Positions 42,991-49,700 of a stretch of DNA of 49,700 nucleotides are shown piece after piece. Within the stretch, counting starts at the first letter, position 1. Each line of letters opens with the position of its first letter. Under the pieces are notes generated by a model. It was given only the letters and a program-made list of their open reading frames with translations. It searched no databases and was not told where the DNA came from. The position numbers and the translations under genes were made by a program. Source of the stretch: Cellvibrionaceae bacterium (lineage in GTDB: Bacteria; Pseudomonadota; Gammaproteobacteria; Pseudomonadales; Cellvibrionaceae); NCBI GenBank assembly GCA_021151825.1, contig JAGKWQ010000019.1, forward strand, positions 1 through 49,700, given 5' to 3'.

Positions 42991-44643
42991 TTAAATAGTT
43001 TTGCGTTCGTTAGAGGGTGGAATGTTTAAGGATTCGCGGTATTTCGCAATAGTACGACGCGCTACCTGAATACCTTGTTCCGCAAGTAGATCGGTAATTT
43101 TGCTATCGCTCAATGGTTTTTTGGGATTTTCCGCATTCACCAGTTTTTTGATGATGGCGCGAATCGCTGTTGATGAGCATTCGCCGCCACTGTCAGTGCT
43201 GACATGGCTGGAGAAAAAATATTTAAGCTCAAAAATACCTTGTGGCGTATGCATATATTTTTGTGTGGTCACACGTGAAATTGTGGATTCATGCATCTCT
43301 ACAATTTCGGCAATATCGTGCAATACCAAAGGCTTCATCGCTTCAGGGCCGTATTCCAGAAATCCGCGTTGTTTTTCTACAATACAGCTGGCTACTTTCA
43401 ATAACGTTTCGTTGCGACTTTGCAAGCTTTTCAAAAACCAGCGCGCTTCCTGCAAATTATCTTTCAGGAACGTATTGTCGCTACTGGAGTCCGCACGCTT
43501 TACCATCGATGCGTAATCCGCATTGATACGCAAGCGCGGTGCAATTTCCGGATTGAGTTCTACTAACCAGCGTCCATCTTTTTTTTCCACGAATACATCG
43601 GGTACAACGTATTCGGTATCACCGCTGGCTATCATATCGCCGGGACGCGGATTCAAGCTTTGAATAAGCGCTACCGCCTGGCTTAATTCGGACTCTTTTA
43701 ATTTTGTGCGGCGCATCAGTTGGCGATAGTCGCGGCTGCCCAGCACTGGCAAATATTGTTTTGCAATTAATTTTGCAGAATCCAGAAAGGGCGTTTTAGG
43801 ATCAAATTGTTGCAGTTGTACTAACAAACACTCTGACAAGTTTTGGCTGCACACACCGCAAGGATCAAATTGTTGCAAGCGATGTTGCACTGCAACGACT
43901 TCATCAAGTTCAAGCTCTTCAAAGTCATCGCGCATTCCTTCAAAAATTTCTTCAAGGGTAATCGAGAGCATACCGCTAGGTTCGACAGCATCAATAATGG
44001 CCATTGCCAATACCCGGTCGCGGTCTGACATGGGGGTAAGATTTAATTGCCACATTAAATGATCGTAGAGCGAATCGGTGGCGGCGCGGCGACTTTCAAA
44101 ATCGTTGTCTTCGTTGTCGTAATTGTTGGAACTGCCGGAGGCAGATGACTGATAAACATCATCCCAGCTGGTATCTACTGGTAAATCACTCGGGATAGCT
44201 TCACTCCAGTCACCGCTATCGGCGCTGAAACTTTCGCCTTCACCATAAACATCGGTATCGCCAAAGGACTCGCTATCCCCAAAGCTTTCGCCTTCGCCAA
44301 AACTGTCACCCTCGGAATAGTTACTACTCTCCTGATAATTGTCGGAGCTGGCTGAGTAGGTATCGCTGGCGCTGAAGTCAGTTGTGCTCTCGCCGTGAGA
44401 ATCAGCGGCAATTTCCTGTTGGCGGGTGTAATCAACATTGTCCCCGTCACTGCCTTCGTAATCGGTGGTTTGACCGGGGGAATCGAAACCTTCCTCCATT
44501 TCCAGCATCGGGTTGGATTCAAGGGCTTCCTGAATTTCCTGTTGCAAATCCAATGTAGAAAGTTGCAATAGGCGAATTGCCTGTTGCAACTGGGGAGTCA
44601 TGGTCAGCTGTTGACCGAGTTTGAGCTGGAGCGATTGTTTCAT
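42991..44643 (-). CDS. rpoN: RNA polymerase sigma-54 factor RpoN
   Basis: The 550-residue sigma-54 begins with the Gln/Leu-rich Region I (MKQSLQLKLGQQLTMTPQLQ), needed for enhancer response. The core-binding domain lies at about 190-330. The helix-turn-helix (about 430-460) and the RpoN box VARRTIAKYRE (about 526-537) close the protein. The start 44643 is the conserved one; the frame extends 33 codons further upstream without similarity. Region II (about 55-190) is unusually long, acidic and Ser/Gly-rich, with short repeats of the form (E/D)SFG(E/D) at about 111-143. This makes the protein some 50 residues longer than the usual 475-500. Confidence 0.96.
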   Translation of the reverse strand: MKQSLQLKLGQQLTMTPQLQQAIRLLQLSTLDLQQEIQEALESNPMLEMEEGFDSPGQTTDYEGSDGDNVDYTRQQEIAADSHGESTTDFSASDTYSASSDNYQESSNYSEGDSFGEGESFGDSESFGDTDVYGEGESFSADSGDWSEAIPSDLPVDTSWDDVYQSSASGSSNNYDNEDNDFESRRAATDSLYDHLMWQLNLTPMSDRDRVLAMAIIDAVEPSGMLSITLEEIFEGMRDDFEELELDEVVAVQHRLQQFDPCGVCSQNLSECLLVQLQQFDPKTPFLDSAKLIAKQYLPVLGSRDYRQLMRRTKLKESELSQAVALIQSLNPRPGDMIASGDTEYVVPDVFVEKKDGRWLVELNPEIAPRLRINADYASMVKRADSSSDNTFLKDNLQEARWFLKSLQSRNETLLKVASCIVEKQRGFLEYGPEAMKPLVLHDIAEIVEMHESTISRVTTQKYMHTPQGIFELKYFFSSHVSTDSGGECSSTAIRAIIKKLVNAENPKKPLSDSKITDLLAEQGIQVARRTIAKYRESLNIPPSNERKTI

Positions 44644-44810
44644 TGTGAGGTAAACAAACCCTTGTGGCGCAGAATTGTTAAATGGGCGCAGTATGAAAAC
44701 ATCAGATAAGTGGAGTTTAGTCAGGCTTTGCGCTGCAAGCAATAACTGTAAGCAATCTCTATGCCTAATGTATAAAGATTGTTACTTGTCAAGCTGTTTG
44801 TCGGGAGAAT

Positions 44811-44838
44811 CCTCTGGGTAAATGGGTAATACCAGAGG
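44811..44838. other. Hairpin in the lptB-rpoN spacer
   Basis: CCTCTGG (44811-44817) pairs with CCAGAGG (44832-44838) around a 14-base loop. No T run follows on the minus strand, so it may stabilise or process the lptB-rpoN mRNA rather than terminate it. The rest of 44644-44885 should hold any rpoN promoter; I see none that is convincing. Confidence 0.45.
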
Positions 44839-44885
44839 AGAAGATGGGTCGATTAGTGATATTTTCGGTGTGGATGGCCGATTCG

Positions 44886-45617
44886 TTATAGGCGGAAATT
44901 CTCACCCAGATACACTTCGCGTACCTTGGTATTGCTCAATACCGTTTCTGCGCTGCCTTGGGCGATGATATGGCCTTCGCTCACGATGTAAGCTGTTTCA
45001 CAGATATCCAGGGTTTCGCGCACGTTGTGGTCGGTAATCAATACACCAATTCCGCGATCCTTGAGATGGCGGACAATTTCCTTGATGTCATTAACCGAAA
45101 TAGGGTCAACACCGGCAAAAGGCTCATCAAGCAGGATGAATTTAGGGTCGGTTGCCAGGGCGCGGGCAATTTCCACACGGCGGCGTTCACCGCCAGATAA
45201 TGCCATCCCCAAGCTGTCGCGAATGTGGGTGATATGGAATTCGTTGAGCAACGATTCCAGTTTTTCCTTGCGCTGGTTCGTGCTCATATCCTGGCGTGTT
45301 TCCAGAATTGCCATGATGTTATCAGCCACGCTCAGTTTGCGGAAAATAGAGGCTTCCTGTGGCAAATAGCCAATACCGGCGCGAGCGCGACCATGAATCG
45401 GCAGATTGGTAATGTCGCGGTCATCGATCAACACTGTACCGTTGTCGGCGGGTACCAGGCCGGCAATCATATAGAAACAAGTAGTTTTGCCAGCGCCATT
45501 AGGGCCAAGCAAGCCCACAATGTGGCCGCTTTCTACAGTAATGGAAACATCAATAACAACTTTGCGTTTCTTGTAGCTTTTGGCGAGGTGACGGGCATGC
45601 AAACTGGACATAGGCAT
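44886..45617 (-). CDS. lptB: LPS export ABC transporter ATPase LptB
   Basis: The 243-residue ABC ATPase powers LPS extraction with LptFG. Walker A GPNGAGKTT (about 38-46), Q-loop near YLPQEASIF, signature LSGGERRRVEIARAL and Walker B FILLDEPFAGVDP are all present. The start ATG 45617 overlaps the lptA stop (TGATG); ATG 45611 is an alternative. Order lptC-lptA-lptB-rpoN is the conserved one. Confidence 0.97.
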   Translation of the reverse strand: MPMSSLHARHLAKSYKKRKVVIDVSITVESGHIVGLLGPNGAGKTTCFYMIAGLVPADNGTVLIDDRDITNLPIHGRARAGIGYLPQEASIFRKLSVADNIMAILETRQDMSTNQRKEKLESLLNEFHITHIRDSLGMALSGGERRRVEIARALATDPKFILLDEPFAGVDPISVNDIKEIVRHLKDRGIGVLITDHNVRETLDICETAYIVSEGHIIAQGSAETVLSNTKVREVYLGENFRL

Positions 45618-46294
45618 CAATTTTGTATGGCGTTTGGAGACGCAGTGGCGGATGAGGTTGCGCTGTTAGCAGGAACCGGAGTTGCGGTTGGGGCGGATGA
45701 CTTTGCAGGCTCTTTGATTTCAATTACCGCATCGTCTTTCGCCGCACCTTTGGGCGGAATTACAATTTCAATTCGTTGTGCATTGCCATCTGTGCTGCTG
45801 TTGCCCGCTGCTTTCATCACTTCTTTTACCAGATCGTAATCAATGCGTGGACCGCTCATGACCGCACCGTTTTGTTCAACAGATGCATCTTCGATCAACA
45901 ACAAACGTTGATTATCCGGGGTATAGGTTATTTGTTTGGCGGCCGCTGTGACTAAGCCCTGGTCTTTTTCCGGCTGCTGCTGGAAGCGAGCGGGAGCACC
46001 TTGGGCAACCATTTTTTCTACATCATTATCGGCATTGGTATGAATCACAATCGAGTCAGCAGAGATAACCAGCGTACCTTGTTGAATGATCACTGAGCCA
46101 GTGTAAGTTGCGATTCCATTTTTTTGGTCGACAGTGAGTTTATCGGCCGAACCGCGAATGGTTTCGTTTTTGTCGCTGGGTAAGGCGAGCACCTGGCTGG
46201 CATGAATACTGGCCAGCAAACCAAGTGCAACAACACATCGCGCCAGGCGCGAGTGCTTTTTAAAAGAGGGCATAAACAGCTTAACGGGGGTCAT
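45617..46294 (-). CDS. lptA: LPS transport periplasmic protein LptA
   Basis: The 225-residue periplasmic bridge component has a signal peptide (CVVALGLLASIHASQVLA, cleavage near residue 38). The OstA/LptA beta-jellyroll repeats follow (IRGSADKLTVDQKNGIATY, GTLVISADSIVIHT). A C-terminal extension of about 35 residues is rich in Ala, Pro, Ser and Thr and is absent from short LptA proteins such as E. coli's. ATG 46294 overlaps the lptC end by 14 bases and has AAGG upstream. Confidence 0.94.
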   Translation of the reverse strand: MTPVKLFMPSFKKHSRLARCVVALGLLASIHASQVLALPSDKNETIRGSADKLTVDQKNGIATYTGSVIIQQGTLVISADSIVIHTNADNDVEKMVAQGAPARFQQQPEKDQGLVTAAAKQITYTPDNQRLLLIEDASVEQNGAVMSGPRIDYDLVKEVMKAAGNSSTDGNAQRIEIVIPPKGAAKDDAVIEIKEPAKSSAPTATPVPANSATSSATASPNAIQN

Positions 46295-46892
46295 AAACAG
46301 CCTTAACCTGGGACTTTAACTGGAGCCGACTTTGCACCAGGTCGGCATCCATACCTAGAGCATCTATCTGGCCTTTTGCGCTGCGCATCTTAACAGCTTT
46401 GTCAGTTTCCGCGAATTGTTCGCGTGTGCGTACCCTGAGTTCATCGGTGGTGACGCGCATCAACCCTTGAGTTGGGGAATTTTGCTGGATGACCACATCA
46501 CCTAATAAACGAATTAATTCATTATTTGCTTCACTGCGGCCATGAGTGGCAGACAAGCGCCAGGGGGTGCCGTTTTGGCTGTTATAAAAAATCATTTTGG
46601 GGGCATCGATTAACGTGTAATCGCGTGCGGAGGGCCCTTCGGCATCGGGTTGGTAAAGTGCAACCTGTGGTGTGGTTAATTCAAAATTCAATTTGCCTTC
46701 CGCATCAAATTCGCGGGTTTGTACCTGCTTCATAAAAATTTGCGGAAAACGGCTTGGATCATATTCGTGGTTTGTCGGGCCTTCTTTTTGACGCAGCGAA
46801 AACAGGAAAAACCCCAGCACCAATACTCCGGCCACTATCCAGGGGCCCGGAATTTGTTGATGAATTCTATAAAGGCGTTGAAGTGGGTTCAT
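46281..46892 (-). CDS. lptC: LPS export protein LptC
   Basis: The 203-residue bitopic inner-membrane protein has one membrane helix (about 18-34, IVAGVLVLGFFLFSL) and a periplasmic LptA-like domain, with the family stretches PQIFMKQVQTREFDAEGKL, WRLSATHGRS and EQFAETDKAVKM. It hands LPS from LptBFG to LptA. No strong ribosome site precedes the ATG. It lies 36 bases after kdsC. Confidence 0.93.
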   Translation of the reverse strand: MNPLQRLYRIHQQIPGPWIVAGVLVLGFFLFSLRQKEGPTNHEYDPSRFPQIFMKQVQTREFDAEGKLNFELTTPQVALYQPDAEGPSARDYTLIDAPKMIFYNSQNGTPWRLSATHGRSEANNELIRLLGDVVIQQNSPTQGLMRVTTDELRVRTREQFAETDKAVKMRSAKGQIDALGMDADLVQSRLQLKSQVKAVYDPR

Positions 46893-46928
46893 AGCGTAAT
46901 TGGTTGCCTGATCCTGAGCTGTGATGAA

Positions 46929-47471
46929 TTAATGCCGCGCTGGTGGCGCAAGATATGTTGCCAATGCCGCATCAAAAGTATCTTGTGCCTGCATAATTAA
47001 ATCGCACGCGGCACGCACTGCGCCATCGCCACCGCGTTCGCGGCTTTGCCAGTGTGCTCGCGCTGCTACGCTGACGTGCGCATTCGCGACTGCAAATGCG
47101 AGACCTACACGGGTCATAATACCCAAGTCAGGCCAGTCATCGCCCATAAAGGCAATTTCTTCTAATGGCAGCGGATGTTCTTTAAGTATTTCTTGCAATG
47201 CATCCCATTTGTCTTCGCGGCCTTGCACCAAAATTTTGATGCCTAAATCGTTGGCGCGGCGAGCTACCAGATTGCTGGTTCGGCCAGTGATAATGCCGAC
47301 CTTAACCCCGCTTTTCTGTAACAGTTTGATGCCGTGCCCATCCAGCGTACTAAACGCTTTGAATTCTTCACCATTATTGCCGAAATAAAGTTTGCCATCG
47401 GTGAGCACGCCATCTACATCCAGCAACAAAAGCTTAATACGCGCAGCGCGTTCACGCAGTTCGGGATTCAT
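46929..47471 (-). CDS. kdsC: Kdo-8-phosphate phosphatase KdsC
   Basis: A 180-residue HAD-superfamily phosphatase of the C0 type (no cap). The nucleophile motif LLLLDVDGVLTDGK (Asp18, Asp20), motif II GIITGRTS, Lys in the mid region and FMGDDWPDLGIM (motif IV) are present. It dephosphorylates 3-deoxy-D-manno-octulosonate-8-phosphate in Kdo synthesis. It is located 30 bases after kdsD. Confidence 0.95.
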   Translation of the reverse strand: MNPELRERAARIKLLLLDVDGVLTDGKLYFGNNGEEFKAFSTLDGHGIKLLQKSGVKVGIITGRTSNLVARRANDLGIKILVQGREDKWDALQEILKEHPLPLEEIAFMGDDWPDLGIMTRVGLAFAVANAHVSVAARAHWQSRERGGDGAVRAACDLIMQAQDTFDAALATYLAPPARH

Positions 47472-47501
47472 AGGTTTTCCAAAACAATTTATAAGTGAGG
47501 G

Positions 47502-48473
47502 CTAAATAATACCGGCGCGCAGCAGGTCATTGATCTTTACGACACCAACCAATTTTTTTTGTTCGTTGGTGACGAGCAGTACGTTAATTTTTGCCTGTTC
47601 CATCAGTGCTAATGCTTCTGCAGCAAGAGTATTGTCGCGCAAGGTTTTGGGCATGATGTTCATTAATTCACCGACTTTGGCGATGCGAATATCTACTCCA
47701 CGGTCAATGCTGCGGCGCAGGTCGCCATCGGTAAAAATACCCAGTAGATCGCCCGCAACAGTCATTACAGTAGTCATTCCGAAACCTTTCTGGGACATCT
47801 CCATCAGTGCGTCCAGCATCGGCGTATCGGGTAATACGCGGGGGATTTCGCCGCCGCTATGCATGACATCGCTCAATCGTAACAATAATTTACGCCCCAG
47901 TGCGCCACCGGGGTGGGAAAAGGCAAAGTCTTCAGCAGTAAAGCCGCGTGCTTCCAAAAGTGCGATGGCAAGTGCATCGCCCAACACCAGTGTTGCGGTA
48001 GTGCTGGATGTGGGTGCTAGGTCAAGTGGGCAGGCTTCGTGTACAACACTGATATCCAGATTAACTTCTGCCACTTCGGCAATTGTGGAGCCGGGGTTGC
48101 TGGTCATGCTAATAATTTTGATGCCTGCGCGCTTCAATAATGGGAGGAGCGCAACAATTTCGCTGGAGGTGCCGGAATAGGAAATCGCGAGGACGATATC
48201 GTCTTTGGTGATCATGCCCAGGTCGCCATGGCTGGCTTCACCCGGGTGAACAAAAAAAGAGGGGGTGCCAGTGCTGGCCAGGGTAGCCGCGATTTTTTTG
48301 CCTACATGGCCGGACTTGCCCATACCGGTCACTATGACTCGTCCGCTACCGTTCATAATAAGTTCGCAAGCTTGGGTAAATTGACCATCGATGCGCTCCA
48401 TCAATGCGGTGACGGCTTCAGCCTCCAGGCGGATGGTGCGCAACGCAGAGCGGACATAATCAAAAGCGGTCAT
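47502..48473 (-). CDS. kdsD: D-arabinose 5-phosphate isomerase KdsD
   Basis: The protein of 323 residues (327 from ATG 48485) has an N-terminal SIS domain (about 30-170) with GMGKSGHVGKKIAATLASTGTPSFFVHPGEASHGDLGMI (key residues GKSG, His-Gly-Asp). Two C-terminal CBS domains (about 205-323) follow, with FTDGDLRRSIDRG. It makes arabinose-5-phosphate for Kdo. ATG 48473 is preferred because GGGA lies 6 bases before it and family similarity begins there. It heads the kdsD-kdsC-lptCAB run and diverges from mlaC. Confidence 0.95.
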   Translation of the reverse strand: MTAFDYVRSALRTIRLEAEAVTALMERIDGQFTQACELIMNGSGRVIVTGMGKSGHVGKKIAATLASTGTPSFFVHPGEASHGDLGMITKDDIVLAISYSGTSSEIVALLPLLKRAGIKIISMTSNPGSTIAEVAEVNLDISVVHEACPLDLAPTSSTTATLVLGDALAIALLEARGFTAEDFAFSHPGGALGRKLLLRLSDVMHSGGEIPRVLPDTPMLDALMEMSQKGFGMTTVMTVAGDLLGIFTDGDLRRSIDRGVDIRIAKVGELMNIMPKTLRDNTLAAEALALMEQAKINVLLVTNEQKKLVGVVKINDLLRAGII

Positions 48474-48568
48474 AAGAAATCCCATTACCGGCGAATCGGG
48501 GGTGGGGCATTATAACGACCATCAACATTTAGGCGAGTTGTGTTTACGTCTTTTTTCCCGGCAAACGC

Positions 48569-48598
48569 TTAAGAAAAGTAATATGGCGGTGTTATAGT
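48569..48598 (+). promoter_or_regulatory. Sigma-70-type promoter upstream of mlaC
   Basis: TTAAGA (48569-48574), an 18-base spacer and TATAGT (48593-48598) give a plausible promoter and a leader of about 180 nt before mlaC. The region 48474-48787 must also hold the promoter of the divergent kdsD operon, which I could not place. Confidence 0.5.
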
Positions 48599-48727
48599 GC
48601 GCCCCGCAAAGCCAGTCACTGCGCTTCCGCTCAATAAATCGCCACACCCATAGTCGCTTACTAAAGTAGGCACTCTCAAAGAATGGCACCTTAAGGAATT
48701 AGCGCTGTCTGATGCATGGCTGTAAAC

Positions 48728-48752
48728 GCAATCAGGGCATAAGGCAATCAGG
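48728..48752 (+). repeat. Direct repeat in the mlaC leader
   Basis: GCAATCAGG occurs at 48728-48736 and 48744-48752, a 16-base period, ending 35 bases before the mlaC start. It could be an RNA-level or protein-binding site, or chance. Confidence 0.35.
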
Positions 48753-48787
48753 CTTTAGCCTCACTTGGTTAATGGAAGGTTTATACG

Positions 48788-49417
48788 ATGAAAACTGTTT
48801 CCCTGTTTAAATCCCTATTCGGATTTTCTCTTTCAATTGCATTGGTTTGGTCGCAATTTGCTGGCGCGCAAGATGCCGTGAAACCGACGGCCGATCCTAA
48901 AGTAATTGTTGAATCGGTTGCCGGAGAATTGTTCGCGTTGGTAAAGGCCAAGAACTCCGCTAACACCCCGGATGACCAATACTACAAGCAAGTAGAAAAG
49001 GTGATGGATCCGGTAGTTAACTTTCCTTTTATCGCTGGTTCGGTAATGGGTAAGGCAACTTACCAACAAGCTACGCCAGCCCAGCGCGAGCAGTTCCTCA
49101 AAGTATTTAAAGATGGCATGGTTAAATCCCTGGCCAAAGGCATCCTGGGTTATGCCAACAGCAAAGTGGTTATTGCAGGCGTGGATACTGTGAAAGCGGA
49201 TCGCGTGGTAGTGAAACAAGAGGTCAGTGCGGAGGGCGCAACCCATAAACTGGATTACACCATGGTGAAAGGTAAGTCTGGGGAGTGGAAATTAATTAAC
49301 GTTGTGTTGAATGGTGTGAATCTTGGCCAGTCCTTCAGCAGCCAGTTCAAAGCCGGTTTGAAAAAACACAACAACAATATTGATCAAGTGATCGCCAATT
49401 GGCTGGCTGATGCTTAA
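48788..49417 (+). CDS. mlaC: MlaC/Ttg2D-family periplasmic phospholipid-binding protein
   Basis: The 209-residue protein has a signal peptide (FKSLFGFSLSIALVWSQFAGAQ, cleavage near residue 27) and the MlaC fold, with VMDPVVNFPFIAGSVMGK, TPAQREQFLKVFKDGMVKSLA and a C-terminal SSQFKAGLKKHNNNIDQVIANW. MlaC ferries phospholipid between the outer-membrane MlaA complex and the inner-membrane MlaFEDB transporter. Here it stands alone: none of mlaF, mlaE, mlaD or mlaB is on either side, although pseudomonads have the mla genes near this spot. It has its own promoter and terminator. ATG 48788 with an AAGG site about 10 bases upstream. Confidence 0.88.
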   Translation: MKTVSLFKSLFGFSLSIALVWSQFAGAQDAVKPTADPKVIVESVAGELFALVKAKNSANTPDDQYYKQVEKVMDPVVNFPFIAGSVMGKATYQQATPAQREQFLKVFKDGMVKSLAKGILGYANSKVVIAGVDTVKADRVVVKQEVSAEGATHKLDYTMVKGKSGEWKLINVVLNGVNLGQSFSSQFKAGLKKHNNNIDQVIANWLADA

Positions 49418-49438
49418 AGATTAAAACGAATGTAACCC

Positions 49439-49464
49439 CCCCCATCATAATTTGATGGGGGTTT
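49439..49464 (+). terminator. Terminator of mlaC
   Basis: CCCCCATCA (49439-49447) pairs with TGATGGGGG (49453-49461), 5-base loop, followed by TTT. It lies 21 bases past the mlaC stop. The short T run makes it moderately convincing. Confidence 0.65.
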
Positions 49465-49547
49465 AAAAAATGCACTATTGACCTTGTAAAAACTTAATAA
49501 TAACCTATGCGCCGTTTTGACACCTAAATGCACATAACGGATTGCCC

Positions 49548-49700
49548 ATGGACACAGGTTTACAGTGCTTGGTAGCACTCGCAGGGTTTCATCAGCTTCC
49601 GGCTGATGCCGCACAGCTCTCCCACCAATTCGCCACACCCGGCCAACCATTCAGTAACACCGATATTCTGCGCGCTGCCAAGGCGCTGACCTTCAAAGCA
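49548..49700 (+). CDS. Type I secretion ABC transporter, N-terminal part
   Basis: The first 51 codons of a gene cut by the window edge. The product begins MDTGLQCLVALAGFHQLP and continues with AQLSHQFA and ILRAAKALTFKA, matching the N-terminal C39-peptidase-like domain of HlyB/LapB-type T1SS transporters. The catalytic Cys position (DCG in true C39 peptidases) is Thr here (DTG), so this is a non-cleaving C39-like domain as in RTX-toxin and adhesin exporters. Substrate and partner genes lie beyond the window. Confidence 0.75.
   Translation, partial: MDTGLQCLVALAGFHQLPADAAQLSHQFATPGQPFSNTDILRAAKALTFKA

Overview
This 49.7 kb window looks like chromosome from a gammaproteobacterium close to the Cellvibrio group. 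Three things suggest this: pseudomonad-like gene order (gatCAB divergent from mreBCD-maf-rng-yhdP; kdsDC-lptCAB-rpoN-hpf-ptsN-rapZ-ptsO), a PA4642-family gene, and a gene set typical of carbohydrate-degrading Gram-negatives (TonB receptor, exported esterase, DUF1501/DUF1553 pair). The species is an inference. I saw no rRNA, tRNA, CRISPR array, phage or transposase gene.

Layout. 1-20 kb is accessory in character: an FmdB zinc-ribbon protein, a TonB-dependent receptor, an exported metallo-beta-lactamase-fold protein, a Tat-exported DUF1501 protein paired with a Sec-exported DUF1549/DUF1553 protein carrying CXXCH, an exported alpha/beta hydrolase, a TetR regulator with a perfect palindrome upstream, a VIT1-type metal transporter, a glutamine amidotransferase, RhlB helicase, an EamA transporter, a DODA-type dioxygenase, a REC-REC-GGDEF regulator with a degenerate cyclase site, and an operon of a PhyH oxygenase, a rhombosortase-like protease and CysZ.

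20-33 kb is housekeeping. On the minus strand is gatC-gatA-gatB (Glu/Asp-tRNA amidotransferase), with REP-like palindromic repeats after gatB and between gatC and gatA. On the plus strand is mreB-mreC-mreD-maf-rng-yhdP for cell shape, nucleotide and RNA quality control and envelope lipid transport. mreC appears to start at a rare ATT codon behind a good ribosome binding site, and mreD ends in six histidines.

33-40 kb (minus strand) is a tightly coupled heavy-metal RND efflux operon: a small exported protein, adaptor, RND pump, DUF3240 protein, outer-membrane factor and lipoprotein. 40-48.5 kb (minus strand) is the conserved envelope/nitrogen-PTS cluster: kdsD-kdsC (Kdo synthesis), lptC-lptA-lptB (LPS export), rpoN, hpf, ptsN, rapZ, ptsO, then darP. 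The right edge has a stand-alone mlaC-like gene with its own promoter and terminator and the first 51 codons of a type I secretion ABC transporter.

The least explained parts are the DUF1501/DUF1553 pair, the PhyH-rhombosortase-CysZ operon, the REP-like repeats in the gat operon, the mreB/mreC junction, and the repeat-expanded acidic region of RpoN. I did not find a convincing wholly new system.
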